From NCBI RefSeq assembly GCF_002287075.1, contig NZ_NSKE01000001.1:186001-250000 (forward strand): a stretch of DNA of 64,000 nt. The letters run 5' to 3'. Each line of letters begins with the position of its first letter. Position 1 is the stretch's first letter. The notes under the pieces were generated by a model, which saw nothing but the letters and a program-made list of their open reading frames with translations, had not been told where the DNA came from and did not search any database. This DNA comes from Fodinibius salipaludis. Lineage in GTDB: Bacteria; Bacteroidota; Rhodothermia; Balneolales; Balneolaceae. The position numbers and the translations under genes are program-made. This document shows positions 18,917 to 28,396 of this stretch, piece after piece.

Positions 18917-19983
18917 AATTAGCCTGTTACTCATATAAACTCCCGTTTTCTACACCACTGCAAACAAGTAGCCAAAGGTTTCAGCATCGCGAAGGATTTA
19001 TTTTGTCATACACAACTGAAGGACGGCAAATTTATGGCGAAGCAGCGCCCTTGCCCGGATTTTCCACCGAATCCCATAAATCAGTTCAAAATCTCCTGAC
19101 CTCTTATCAAGAAACCATCAGCAAAAAGTTGATCGGCTCACACCCGGTTAAAGAGCTTCAACAATTTTATCAGGATAATGAAGTTCCTCCCTCTTTACAA
19201 TTTGGCCTGGATACACTTGCTTACCAGATTGAAGCCCACAAAAATGAACAACCGCTACTCCCCTATTTATTTGCTGATGCATCTCCAAAAGTAGGTGTCA
19301 ACGGGTTAGTTTCGCTTCAAGCTGATGATGTCCTGAAAGATGTAGCACGCAAAATCACATCGGGCTTCAGGACTATTAAATTTAAAATCGGGCTCCACTT
19401 TGAAAACGAACTTGCGTTGCTTCATAAAGTAAGACATAAGCATCCCGAACTAACCATTAGGGTCGATGCCAATCAAGCCTGGGATCTGGACGTAGCAGTT
19501 CACCATTGCAAGCAACTCAACAAACTGGGTATAGAATATTGTGAGGAACCGCTAAAAAATATTACTCCGGCAAATATTGAGCAGTTATATCAAGAAACTT
19601 CTTTGCCTTTTGCTCTGGATGAATCGATGACTCAACATTCTTACTGGCCAAACTTACTTTCCTTTACAGAATACCTTATTATGAAGCCGATGATTGTCGG
19701 TAGTTTCCAGAGAAATATTAAAACAAAACGTCTTGCAAACACTCATAACAATAAAGTAGTGGTTACAACCAGCCTTGAAAGTGGCGTTGGTCGATATTTT
19801 ACAAGTTTGTTGGCAGCGGGATTGGGATCACCAAACACAGCACATGGACTTTCAACCGGTTTTATATTAGCCAAGGATATTATTACTGAGAAAAATGTTA
19901 TTTCAGAGGGATATATGGATCTATCTTCCCAACGTTTACCAATGATCAATTTTGATCAACAGTTTTTTACCAAAGTATTTTAG
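18913..19983 (+). CDS. menC: o-succinylbenzoate synthase
   Basis: 356 residues of the enolase superfamily. Dehydrates SHCHC to o-succinylbenzoate. Catalytic residues match OSBS: the KxK pair Lys156/Lys158 in TIKFKIG, metal ligands Asp185 (VDANQAW), Glu212 (CEEPL) and Asp236 (LDESM), and the second-face lysine Lys258 in LIMKPM. The muconate-lactonizing group has the same scaffold, but position between menA and menE (2-base gap to menE) settles the function. Confidence 0.94.
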   Translation: MKLACYSYKLPFSTPLQTSSQRFQHREGFILSYTTEGRQIYGEAAPLPGFSTESHKSVQNLLTSYQETISKKLIGSHPVKELQQFYQDNEVPPSLQFGLDTLAYQIEAHKNEQPLLPYLFADASPKVGVNGLVSLQADDVLKDVARKITSGFRTIKFKIGLHFENELALLHKVRHKHPELTIRVDANQAWDLDVAVHHCKQLNKLGIEYCEEPLKNITPANIEQLYQETSLPFALDESMTQHSYWPNLLSFTEYLIMKPMIVGSFQRNIKTKRLANTHNNKVVVTTSLESGVGRYFTSLLAAGLGSPNTAHGLSTGFILAKDIITEKNVISEGYMDLSSQRLPMINFDQQFFTKVF

Positions 19984-19985
19984 CA

Positions 19986-21500
19986 GTGACTAACTCAGAT
20001 CAAATACCAATATTTTCAGCCCCCAGAGAAGATGACTTGTTCTTGGGGTCCAGCTTTGGTCTGCACTCCTATGGCGACCTCAAGCAATTTGAACGTTTTT
20101 TCTTACAATTCCTTTTTGATTTTGATCATAACTTTGAGAAACCGGTAGGATTTCTTGCCCCCTCTTCTGATACTCTAATTTTTGCGATTGCTGCCTGCTG
20201 GAATCTTGGTATCCCGTTTGTTTCGTTTGATACGAAAGCCACTTCTACTGAGCTCAATCGTCAATTTGAACAGGTTGATCCCGGGTTGATTTTTGCTAAT
20301 CAGGCACTGCAGTCAAAAATTGATCATCGCGATACCATTGATATCAAGCAGCTTGATTTAACGCGATCGCTTGATATTGATGTTGTGCTCGGCTTCGAAG
20401 CCAAAAACTACAGCCCGACCACTGAACCGGATAACATTTTTGGATATTTTTTCACTTCGGGCACAACAACCGGAACACCAAAGATTGTCCCGCTCAAACG
20501 CCGCCAAATGCTTTTTGCCGCAAAATCCTCAGCCAAAAACTTCAAACCTCGTAAGAATCACTTCTGGCTACTCTGTATGCCCTTAAATCATATTGGCGGC
20601 ATATCAATTATTTTACGATCTCTTCTCTACGGATCAGCAATATTCCGGATGAAAAGCTTTCATCCCAAAATGATTGCTACCTTCTTAACCGAAAATAAGC
20701 TTTTCCAAGCGGCCTCATTGGTCCCAACAATGCTAAGACGTTTGTTGGAGCGATCCGATTTTTTTGTCCATCAGAACTTCAAAGCCATTTTACTTGGTGG
20801 CGGTCCCGTAAATACAGACCTCATTAAAGAATGCAGAAATAAAGGCATACCATTGGTTCCAAGTTATGGTATGACCGAAACCTGTGCACAAATTGCAGCC
20901 AACCCTATTCTTAAACCCAGCGGCACCTATGGACCATTAAAAAGTGTGGGCACCGTATTTGAACCCAATCACATTCAAATTCGAGATGAGAATGATAAAG
21001 CTGCCAGCATCAATACAACAGGGGAAATATGGATTAAGGGGCCGCAGGTTTTTGATGGGTATTTGAACCTGGACAATAAAAACTTTTTTGATGAGGACGG
21101 GTGGTTTAGAACGGGTGATTTCGGATACTTTAATGCCAAGAATCAGCTTTTTATTGATTCCCGTCGTTCCGACCGCATTGTCACAGGAGGAGAAAATGTA
21201 TCTCCTTTCGAAGTTGAATCTAAACTCAACAAACTAACCCATGTTAAAGAAGCTGCGGTATTTGGGATAACAGACAATGAGTGGGGACAAAAGGTTGCAG
21301 CCGTTGTGGTTACCAAAAATGGGGAGCCAATCAACTCTGCATCTATTAAAGAGAGTTTAAAACAGAGCCTTGCAGATTATAAAGTGCCCAAAGAGATTAT
21401 TCAGGTAGATACACTACCCAAAACAAGGACAGATAAAGTTATCCGCAGCAAGTTACCTGAATTATTTTTAGATCAGGCAGAACAAAAAGGGAACTCTTAA
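19986..21500 (+). CDS. menE: o-succinylbenzoate-CoA ligase
   Basis: 504 residues of the acyl-adenylate-forming (ANL) family; activates OSB to OSB-CoA. Core motifs are the P-loop TSGTTTGTPK, PSYGMTETCAQ (A5), GWFRTGDFG (A7/A8), the hinge DSRRSDRIVTGGENVSP, and the C-terminal catalytic lysine in PKTRTDKVIRSK. Start codon is GTG at 19986, 2 bases after the menC stop, which fits operon coupling better than any later Met. The 3' end converges on purD with only 16 bases between. Confidence 0.93.
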   Translation: MTNSDQIPIFSAPREDDLFLGSSFGLHSYGDLKQFERFFLQFLFDFDHNFEKPVGFLAPSSDTLIFAIAACWNLGIPFVSFDTKATSTELNRQFEQVDPGLIFANQALQSKIDHRDTIDIKQLDLTRSLDIDVVLGFEAKNYSPTTEPDNIFGYFFTSGTTTGTPKIVPLKRRQMLFAAKSSAKNFKPRKNHFWLLCMPLNHIGGISIILRSLLYGSAIFRMKSFHPKMIATFLTENKLFQAASLVPTMLRRLLERSDFFVHQNFKAILLGGGPVNTDLIKECRNKGIPLVPSYGMTETCAQIAANPILKPSGTYGPLKSVGTVFEPNHIQIRDENDKAASINTTGEIWIKGPQVFDGYLNLDNKNFFDEDGWFRTGDFGYFNAKNQLFIDSRRSDRIVTGGENVSPFEVESKLNKLTHVKEAAVFGITDNEWGQKVAAVVVTKNGEPINSASIKESLKQSLADYKVPKEIIQVDTLPKTRTDKVIRSKLPELFLDQAEQKGNS

Positions 21501-21518
21501 TAAACCGGTTCTCCTTTT
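21485..21518. terminator. Possible bidirectional terminator between menE and purD
   Basis: AAAAGG-GAAC and GTTCTCCTTTT pair with a single-base bulge around a TCTTAATAAACCG loop, flanked by A and T runs. It overlaps the 3' ends of two convergent genes (menE plus, purD minus), the place where a shared terminator is expected. Confidence 0.4.
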
Positions 21519-22797
21519 AGCCGATAAATTTCAATCCTTTTGTACCAATATCCGATCGGTAATATTTATTGTCAAAATCGATTTTCTTTACTTCTGCATA
21601 AGTGTTTTTGATGGAATCCTGCAAAGAATCCCCAGCGCCAACTACACTTAAAACACGGCCCCCGTCGCTATATATCTTACCATCCTCAGCCTTGGTACCG
21701 GCATGGAAAACGAGTGACCCCTCAGCAACATCATCAATCCCTGTAATTTCTTTTCCTTTCTCGTAGTCCAGCGGATACCCTTCCGAAGCCATAACAACAC
21801 AGCAGCGATACTTACCATCAATTTTAACCTCTTTGGTATTCAACTTCTCATTTACAGCAGCATCCATTAAATCCAAAAGGTCAGATTCCAGCGAAGGCAA
21901 TATTGCCTGTGCTTCCGGATCACCCAATCGACAGTTAAATTCAACGACCTTGGGCCCTTCTTCCGTGATCATTAATCCACAATACAAAATGCCTTTATAT
22001 GGATTCTCATCCAACAGCATAGCCGATATTGTAGGCAGGATAATCTCTTTCTCTACCCGTTGCAGCATTCGATCGCCTATTATGGGAGTAGGACAATAAG
22101 CGCCCATCCCACCCGTATTCAACCCCGTATCGCCTTCTCCAATGCGTTTATGATCCTGAGCATAGTGTAAAATCTTGGCCGTTTTCCCATCGGATATAAC
22201 AAATACAGAGGCCTCATCTCCTTTCAAAAACTCTTCGACAACCAGCTTTTGAGCAGCTTCCTCAAAACGATCATTCTTTTTTAATTCATTCAATCGTTTT
22301 TCGACCTCCTCGGCTGATTCACAAATAAAAACGCCTTTTCCTCCGGCCAAACCATCAGCTTTCAAGACAACGGGATACTCCCCCTTGCTTTTAATCACTT
22401 TCAGCGCTTTATCAAATTCGTCGCGGGAATATGTTTGGAAGTCAGCCGTAGGAATTCGGTTCTCCTTCATGAATTCATTGGCAAACTTTTTACTGCCTTC
22501 GAGCTGTGCTGCTACCTTGGATGGGCCAAAAACCTTGTGTCCCTTTTCTTCTAAAAAGTTAGTAATACCATCAACCAGCGGTTTTTCCGGTCCTACAATG
22601 GTTAACTCAATATCATTCTCTTCTATAAAAACAAGAATAGCTTCAAAGTCTGAAAGATTAAGATCTACATTTGTACCTACCTGATCCGTACCCGGATTCC
22701 CCGGTGCTATAAACAGTTCATCCAGCCTATCTGACTTAGCAATACTCCACGCCATCGCATGTTCACGTCCACCACTGCCCAGTAGTAATACATTCAT
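21517..22797 (-). CDS. purD: Phosphoribosylamine-glycine ligase
   Basis: 426 residues, normal for PurD. Second step of purine synthesis: glycine is joined to phosphoribosylamine with ATP. The N-terminal GSGGREHAMAWSI, the TIVGPEKPLVDG segment, the ATP-grasp LKADGLAGGKGVFIC and the metal/ATP end VEFNCRLGDPEAQ are all present. It is not next to other purine genes; purK-purE lie 16 kb away on the other strand. Confidence 0.96.
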   Translation of the reverse strand: MNVLLLGSGGREHAMAWSIAKSDRLDELFIAPGNPGTDQVGTNVDLNLSDFEAILVFIEENDIELTIVGPEKPLVDGITNFLEEKGHKVFGPSKVAAQLEGSKKFANEFMKENRIPTADFQTYSRDEFDKALKVIKSKGEYPVVLKADGLAGGKGVFICESAEEVEKRLNELKKNDRFEEAAQKLVVEEFLKGDEASVFVISDGKTAKILHYAQDHKRIGEGDTGLNTGGMGAYCPTPIIGDRMLQRVEKEIILPTISAMLLDENPYKGILYCGLMITEEGPKVVEFNCRLGDPEAQAILPSLESDLLDLMDAAVNEKLNTKEVKIDGKYRCCVVMASEGYPLDYEKGKEITGIDDVAEGSLVFHAGTKAEDGKIYSDGGRVLSVVGAGDSLQDSIKNTYAEVKKIDFDNKYYRSDIGTKGLKFIG

Positions 22798-22863
22798 AAG
22801 TTGTCAGCTATTATTGATTCAAAAACTTTTCTGTTGAAGATAAATGCTCAAATACTAAAGTAC

Positions 22864-23643
22864 CTAATTACTTTTTGCAAGTTCCTCAGCTATATGGATA
22901 ATATCGGTAAAACTATCGGCTTTTAGCGATGCCCCGCCAATAAGTCCACCGTCAACATCAGGCTGCTCCAGAAGTTCTTCAGCATTATGCGGTTTCATGC
23001 TGCCACCATATAAAATGCGAATCTGATTTGCGGCGTCATCGGAATAAAGATCTGCTATTTCCTTCCGAATCATCTTATGCATCTCCTGTGCCTGGTCAGG
23101 AGTTGCTGTTTCTCCCGTTCCGATTGCCCAAATGGGTTCATAGGCAATAACAAGGTTAGAAGCATCCTCGTCCTCAACACCAATTAAAGCAGCCTGTATC
23201 TGTTTCTTGACACGCAATTTATGTTCATCGGCTTTCCGCTGTTCCAAAGACTCTCCAACACAGATCACCGGTTTTAATCCATCATTCAATGCCTTGTTGA
23301 CCTTGGCATTCACCGTTTTATCGGTTTCTCCAAAATACTGGCGACGTTCGGAATGACCCAGTATTACATACTCACAATTTACTTCATTAAGCATCTCAGT
23401 GCTTACTTCGCCCGTAAAAGCACCATTATCTTCGGAGTGGACATTTTGGGCTCCCAGTGCAAGGCCCTCTATATTTTGCAATTCAACCGAGGCCGTTGTC
23501 AGCGAAATAGTAGGCGGACATACCAATCCATCAACAGCTTCCGGCATATTTCCAATAATATTTTCTATCTCTTGCAGAAGTGTTGAAGTCTCCTGAGGTC
23601 CACAATTCATTTTCCAGTTTCCGGCTATTAAAAATCGTCTCAT
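22864..23643 (-). CDS. tpiA: Triosephosphate isomerase
   Basis: 259 residues. Interconverts DHAP and glyceraldehyde-3-phosphate. Catalytic residues are in AGNWKMN (Lys), ILGHSERRQYFGE (His) and VIAYEPIWAIGTGETATP (Glu, with the mobile loop 6). YGGSMKPHNA and DGGLIGGASL bind phosphate. Its start overlaps the stop of the TlpA-like lipoprotein gene by 4 bases, an odd but tight pairing. Confidence 0.97.
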   Translation of the reverse strand: MRRFLIAGNWKMNCGPQETSTLLQEIENIIGNMPEAVDGLVCPPTISLTTASVELQNIEGLALGAQNVHSEDNGAFTGEVSTEMLNEVNCEYVILGHSERRQYFGETDKTVNAKVNKALNDGLKPVICVGESLEQRKADEHKLRVKKQIQAALIGVEDEDASNLVIAYEPIWAIGTGETATPDQAQEMHKMIRKEIADLYSDDAANQIRILYGGSMKPHNAEELLEQPDVDGGLIGGASLKADSFTDIIHIAEELAKSN

Positions 23644-25013
23644 AATGCAGGTTCCTCGCTATTATCTTTATTAATAATTTTCTGAATGCCTTGAATTACA
23701 TCTTCAAACTCATTGCCCACATACTTCCTGATAATTTGTCCATTTTTGTCTACAAGAAAGCGCGTGGGTAGTAAACGGATATTAAATTTTTCAAGTAGTT
23801 CTTCCCGGTCAAATGCCTGCGCATCAGCTACCGGCCACGGTTTTACACGACCTTCAAAAAAGGCATCAACCGTAACCTGGCTTTCATCCAGAGGTAATGT
23901 TATAACCTCCAAACCATAATTTTTGTAAATGCTGTGAATTACTACCGTCCGGTCAAACTGTTCCTGATACAACCGATTACTCAGCTGGGTAACTTCCAGA
24001 ATATAAGGAGTTCCTGAAAGCGAATCACGGCTTATAGTTTTCCCATTTTGCGAAAATTGAAATTCAGGAATGGTATCACCCGGCGACAGATAGTTAATAT
24101 CATAGCTCATAGACTCAACCCACTCACTTGTTGAGTCTTGGGGATAAGCCTTTTTAAATGTAGTCAGTTCTTTCTGGGCCTGATCTACTCGAGCACTATC
24201 GTAAAGCAGTTTTATTCTTTGGCGGGCAATCTGTTTCGAACTGTTGGGTGATTCTGTTATTTGTGATAACGAATCCAAATATACCAGCGCCGAATCGAGC
24301 CCCTTGTTCTCGGCCATATATCGCTTACCAAACGTAGCCCCAAGATCACTTAAATCATCCTGGTTATCAACACTACGAATGCGATTCATCATTTGGGGCT
24401 TGTCAAATCCTTCCAGAATTTTTATTGCCTCTCGAGCAGCAAAATTTGATGCAAAGGTCCCCTCTTCTTCCTCATAAACATCCCAATATAGGTTAGTCCA
24501 CTTTTGGAGCTCATCGCGCAGGGTGTCCCCTTTAAGCTGTCCGGCTCGGGCCAGCTGCATTACCCTATTAAAATTCTTACCCAAACGTTGAAAGGTTTGC
24601 ATCGCGTTATGCTCGCGTGATGCAATCTTCAGTGTTTCCCTGACATTTGGAAGTTGCCCCGTGATAAAAACGGAATCATCCTCGGCCAGTATAACACCAC
24701 TGCGCGCCAAGTTTCTGTTATTGCGGCTGATAATTAAGGGATACCGACGTTTTTCCTGAAACGTTGCCATTCCTGAAAAACTGCCATTAGAGTCAGATAC
24801 CGCATGGTACAGTGTGTCTGCATCCGCGTTGGCAGAATCTTTTTTTATGATAGTGAATCCAATACCCGAATAATCTCCACTTGAGTCTATAGAATCTGAG
24901 ACGGTAAAGTTGCCTGAGATATGTGCCGTTTTATTTTCTGATTCATTTGAACATCCCCAACTGATTACCCCTACTGCCAGAACAACAAAAAGATACTTTA
25001 ACTTGGTTAGCAT
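23640..25013 (-). CDS. Lipoprotein with N-terminal beta domain and cysteine-less thioredoxin-like C-terminus
   Basis: 457 residues. Lipobox VISWGC (Cys21) anchors it in the envelope. Residues about 30-125 look like the beta-sandwich (DUF4369-like) module found ahead of TlpA domains in Bacteroidota; about 130-300 is helical; about 310-455 is thioredoxin-like with a preserved LPTRFLVDKNGQIIRKYVG (cis-Pro loop). The strand that would carry CXXC reads ILEVTQLSNRLYQEQF, with no cysteine, and the mature protein has only the lipidated Cys. It is therefore redox-inactive by inspection. Translationally coupled to tpiA downstream and 43 bases after gatB. Confidence 0.72.
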   Translation of the reverse strand: MLTKLKYLFVVLAVGVISWGCSNESENKTAHISGNFTVSDSIDSSGDYSGIGFTIIKKDSANADADTLYHAVSDSNGSFSGMATFQEKRRYPLIISRNNRNLARSGVILAEDDSVFITGQLPNVRETLKIASREHNAMQTFQRLGKNFNRVMQLARAGQLKGDTLRDELQKWTNLYWDVYEEEEGTFASNFAAREAIKILEGFDKPQMMNRIRSVDNQDDLSDLGATFGKRYMAENKGLDSALVYLDSLSQITESPNSSKQIARQRIKLLYDSARVDQAQKELTTFKKAYPQDSTSEWVESMSYDINYLSPGDTIPEFQFSQNGKTISRDSLSGTPYILEVTQLSNRLYQEQFDRTVVIHSIYKNYGLEVITLPLDESQVTVDAFFEGRVKPWPVADAQAFDREELLEKFNIRLLPTRFLVDKNGQIIRKYVGNEFEDVIQGIQKIINKDNSEEPAL

Positions 25014-25056
25014 AAATTTCTACTGGAATAAAACGTTGTATTTTCTGATAACTTTA

Positions 25057-26508
25057 TTACTCCTGCTCCAGACGATCTGAAATCATTTCACGTACCATTT
25101 CCGGATTAGCCTTGCCTTGCGAACGCTGCATAACCTGTCCGATAAAGAAGCCAATTAATCCCTTTTTACCATTTCTGTAGCGCTCTACTTCATCCGGATG
25201 TTGTTCAATAACTTCATCAACTATCGGTTCTAAGAAGTCGGTATCTGAAACCTGTACCAAATTCATTTCTTTTGCCAGCTCTTCGGCGGTTTTCTCTTCC
25301 TCAAGCATAGCGTTATAAATCTCAGTCATTGCTGATGAATTGATTTTATCATCCTCTCTCAGCTGTACCAATCCAGCCAACCGCTCCTCGGAAATAGGAA
25401 ATTCCTTAATGCCAATACTACGATCATTTAACGTGCGCAAGACCTCGGTTAAAATCAAATTAGACACCGCTTTTGGATTACCTGCATGGAGCAGTACCTC
25501 CTCATAGAAGTCGGCCAAATACCGATCTTCAGTCAGCGTTTGCGCATCATCATCACTCATATCAAACTCATCAATAAAGCGCTGCTTGCGCACATCGGGC
25601 ATCTCGGGCAGCTCTTCCTTAATATCTTCGAGCATTTCATCAGTCACGACCACCGGCGGTATATCCGGTTCGGGGAAATAGCGATAATCATGGGCTTCTT
25701 CCTTAGAACGCATCATCCGCGTCTCCATCTTATTGGCATCCCAGAGCAATGTCTGCTGCACAACTTTGCCACCCGATTCGATGAGTTCAATCTGGCGCTC
25801 GATTTCGAAATCTATTGCTCGCTCCACATTACGGAACGAGTTCATGTTTTTGAGCTCCGTTCGTGTACCAAATTCCTCTCGCCCTTTTGGTCGTACCGAG
25901 ACGTTGGCATCACAACGCAGGCTCCCTTCTTCCATATTTCCGTCACAGATCTCCAAATACTGTACTATCTGCTTGATGCGCTTCAAATACTCGTAAGCTT
26001 CTTTTGCTGATCGGATATCTGGTTCCGATACAATCTCAATAAGCGGAACGCCCGCCCTATTAAGATCGATCAACGTATTAAAGGGATCCTGATCGTGAAT
26101 AGACTTACCGGCATCTTCTTCCATGTGGATACGCGTAATACCGATCTTCTTATCCACTCCATCCGTCGTAATATCAATATGTCCGTCGTGACAAATGGGG
26201 GTATCATATTGCGAAATCTGGTATCCTTTGGGAAGATCCGGGTAAAAATAATTTTTTCGAGCAAAAATAGATTTTCGGGCGATATCACAGTTTGTAGCCA
26301 GTCCCATTTTTATGATATAACGTACCAGGTTTTCGTTGAGGACCGGCAGCGTTCCGGGATGTCCCAAACAAAGCGGTGAAACCTGTGTGTTGGGCGATCC
26401 GCCAAATTCTGTTGAAACCGGGGCAAAAGCTTTACTTTCTGTTAATAACTGGGCATGAACTTCAAGCCCAATAACTGCTTCGTAATTATCGTTAACCGAA
26501 CTGCTCAT
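25057..26508 (-). CDS. gatB: Asp-tRNA(Asn)/Glu-tRNA(Gln) amidotransferase subunit B
   Basis: 483 residues, full length. GatB transfers ammonia to mischarged Glu-tRNA(Gln) or Asp-tRNA(Asn). Signatures are YEAVIGLEVHAQLLTESKAF at the N-terminus, LPKGYQISQYDTPI, RIHMEEDAGKS, SLRCDANVSVRP and the C-terminal tRNA-binding YqeY-like tail (GKKGLIGFFIGQVMQRSQGKANP). gatA and gatC are not adjacent, which is common. Confidence 0.97.
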   Translation of the reverse strand: MSSSVNDNYEAVIGLEVHAQLLTESKAFAPVSTEFGGSPNTQVSPLCLGHPGTLPVLNENLVRYIIKMGLATNCDIARKSIFARKNYFYPDLPKGYQISQYDTPICHDGHIDITTDGVDKKIGITRIHMEEDAGKSIHDQDPFNTLIDLNRAGVPLIEIVSEPDIRSAKEAYEYLKRIKQIVQYLEICDGNMEEGSLRCDANVSVRPKGREEFGTRTELKNMNSFRNVERAIDFEIERQIELIESGGKVVQQTLLWDANKMETRMMRSKEEAHDYRYFPEPDIPPVVVTDEMLEDIKEELPEMPDVRKQRFIDEFDMSDDDAQTLTEDRYLADFYEEVLLHAGNPKAVSNLILTEVLRTLNDRSIGIKEFPISEERLAGLVQLREDDKINSSAMTEIYNAMLEEEKTAEELAKEMNLVQVSDTDFLEPIVDEVIEQHPDEVERYRNGKKGLIGFFIGQVMQRSQGKANPEMVREMISDRLEQE

Positions 26509-26694
26509 TACTTATTATTTATATTACTCTTTATGGAATGTTCTCAATACACGATGTTAATCCGAATTAAGTTCCGAACAACATCGTACCTAAATTAACT
26601 TTTGTAAACTCATTTTGATGGCGAAAGATATTAAACGTCTGGGACTTTTATTAATCATTCTGATATAAATTCGGCGCATCATAACGAAAATACA

Positions 26695-27243
26695 ATGAGA
26701 CATAATGAACTGCATGTATTTGAGGAAAGCAACCATCTTTTCTGGGGTTTGATAATTCTGGTTTCCACCGCGTTAGGTACTTATCTGCTGGTCGGCTCTT
26801 TTGTGACGATGGAGTGGTACCCTTTTAATATCAGACAGTTGCTGGCACTGGCATTTTTTGGGATTAGCTTTTCGGGTATTATCAAACTATCGGAACCGCT
26901 GTACCATTTTATTCTTTATTTTGAAGGAGATATACTCGTCATCGATATCAAGAAAGGAGATGTTAAAACCAATACACTACAAATTCGTGTCGATCATATT
27001 CAACACCTGAAATTTGCCCCACATGACCCGCGCGATGCTGATGAAGCCCTGTTCGATTTTTCCACAAATTATCACCTGCTCTATAAGAAAAAGGATGATG
27101 CCACTTTTCATAAACTTCTTGGAGACCAATCTGCATCCATTACCCTAAAAGTAGATGATATAGCTGATATTATGCGATTTATCAGTAAGCGGAATCCCGA
27201 CGTTCAAATTCCGTCTGAACAAGCCGAATATTTTAACCTATAA
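26695..27243 (+). CDS. Small two-helix membrane protein, unknown
   Basis: 182 residues: a short N-terminus, two hydrophobic helices at about 16-35 and 46-64, then a mostly beta C-terminal domain (about 70-182) with no cysteine or recognisable motif. The likely topology is two membrane passes with the C-terminal domain on the cytoplasmic side (inference). It stands alone on the plus strand between gatB and the collagen-like lipoprotein genes. I do not recognise the family. The 186-base gap upstream (26509-26694) contains no other gene. Confidence 0.6.
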   Translation: MRHNELHVFEESNHLFWGLIILVSTALGTYLLVGSFVTMEWYPFNIRQLLALAFFGISFSGIIKLSEPLYHFILYFEGDILVIDIKKGDVKTNTLQIRVDHIQHLKFAPHDPRDADEALFDFSTNYHLLYKKKDDATFHKLLGDQSASITLKVDDIADIMRFISKRNPDVQIPSEQAEYFNL

Positions 27244-27311
27244 AACGGTATAGAATAACATTGGTCAATTAAATGCAGGGTCATATCCTTAGGAAATCCT
27301 AAAATAAAAAA

Positions 27312-27335
27312 TGCCACCGCCCGAAAGCGATGGCA
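27312..27335 (-). terminator. Terminator of the first collagen-like lipoprotein gene
   Basis: TGCCACCGC-CCGAAA-GCGATGGCA, a 9-base stem with one mismatch. On the minus strand it is followed at once by TTTTTATTTT. It lies 36 bases past the stop of the gene at 27371-28243. Confidence 0.8.
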
Positions 27336-27370
27336 CCCAAGGTATCTATCTCTATCAGAGTAGTTTTGCT

Positions 27371-28243
27371 CTATTTATAAAAACCATAATACTCGGCTAC
27401 TTCATTATAATTTGAAGTATTCAAATCGTTATATATCGTGGCATTATTTCCTGATCGCTTAGAGCGGTCTTCAGTTGAGCTAGTTTCGATACGAACAACC
27501 TCAAGCCCACTGTATTCATCTCCGTTTCCATCTGTGAGCTCAACGATAATACGTATCCCACTTCCATTCCACTCATGACTAATTGCATAACGATTGTACG
27601 TACCAGCACCCCCAGATATCTCTCCTGGCAAATGATGGTAAGTACCAATATTGTCTATCACATAAACCAACCAAATATTTTCTCTCATCTCGCTTGCACT
27701 TTCTACAATACCATTTGTATTCAATATATAACGGTAATCCTGTTCAAAATTGTGTCCCGGAAAGATATACCGTGTCACATTCGCATTGCCATCAGCCCCT
27801 TTCAAATTCAGCGGACTCCCCCATCCGGTGCTGGTTTTCGGCCCATACAGCTCATAGCTGTCTTTATCCAGATAATAATCCCCTTCAACTCCCAGGGAAG
27901 CATCCGGCGCCCCAGTGCCCGAATAAATCTGGCTGCCATCTTCACCATCTTGTCCGTCTTCGCCCATCAATATAATAATCGGATTGCCCCAACCATTGCT
28001 GTCTTTCAGACCATAATATTCTCCGGTGTTGGAATTCAGGTAATAATCGCCCTCGTTACCAATATCTGCAGTTGGGGCGTCCGGTCCGGCATACATAACA
28101 CTCCCGTCTTCACCTGCGGGTCCAATTGGCCCTGCTTCTCCCTGCGGGCCTTGAGGTCCTTCTGATCCGGAGGGGCCTTCGCAGGCTAATGCAATTAGAC
28201 TTACCAAAAGAATACTTAATACGATTCGACTTATTTTATACAT
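27371..28243 (-). CDS. Collagen-like repeat lipoprotein A
   Basis: 290 residues. Lipobox LIALAC with lipidated Cys21, then a run of Gly-X-Y triplets (about 22-48), then two copies of a ~50-residue module with EGDYYL...YG.K...GWG.P (about 50-105 and 110-165), separated by a second Gly-Asp rich triplet tract. Residues about 166-275 form a distinct domain, and the protein ends NEVAEYYGFYK. Modules of this kind occur on surface proteins of Bacteroidota; the function is unknown, probably a surface fibre or adhesin-like protein. It has its own ECF-type promoter (28290-28318) and terminator (27312-27335). The first ~165 residues are nearly identical to the paralogue upstream. Confidence 0.82.
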   Translation of the reverse strand: MYKISRIVLSILLVSLIALACEGPSGSEGPQGPQGEAGPIGPAGEDGSVMYAGPDAPTADIGNEGDYYLNSNTGEYYGLKDSNGWGNPIIILMGEDGQDGEDGSQIYSGTGAPDASLGVEGDYYLDKDSYELYGPKTSTGWGSPLNLKGADGNANVTRYIFPGHNFEQDYRYILNTNGIVESASEMRENIWLVYVIDNIGTYHHLPGEISGGAGTYNRYAISHEWNGSGIRIIVELTDGNGDEYSGLEVVRIETSSTEDRSKRSGNNATIYNDLNTSNYNEVAEYYGFYK

Positions 28244-28289
28244 AACTCTCTTTTTAAATTATTTAAGATTATAGCTAACCATTAATACA

Positions 28290-28318
28290 TACGACAGAAA
28301 AAAGTCAAAAAGCTCAAA
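28290..28318 (-). promoter_or_regulatory. ECF-type promoter of collagen-like gene A
   Basis: Read on the minus strand: TTTGAGCT (28318-28311), 17 bases, CGTA (28293-28290), 47 bases before the ATG. The same two boxes with exactly 17 bases between precede the genes starting at 29278 and 31451. The -35/-10 form and CGTA -10 core resemble ECF sigma promoters. Confidence 0.72.
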
Positions 28319-28325
28319 AAAAATA

Positions 28326-28351
28326 GTGCCACCACAATTAAGTGTTGACAC
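28326..28351 (-). terminator. Terminator of collagen-like gene B
   Basis: On the minus strand GTGTCAACAC-TTAATT-GTGGTGGCAC folds into a 10-pair stem with one mismatch and one G-U pair, followed by TATTTTTTTT. The T tract runs straight into the TTTGAGCT box of the next promoter. Confidence 0.75.
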
Positions 28352-28396
28352 CAACAGCTATATCTACCCTGCTATATTTTATTTTCCAAGGATATT

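Noticed and set aside
25486-26010. Open frame of 174 codons opposite gatB
   Set aside because: Shadow of gatB; no recognisable motif.
27575-28165. Open frame opposite collagen-like gene A
   Set aside because: Arises from the Gly/Asp-rich repeat on the other strand; the paralogous locus does not preserve it as a gene.
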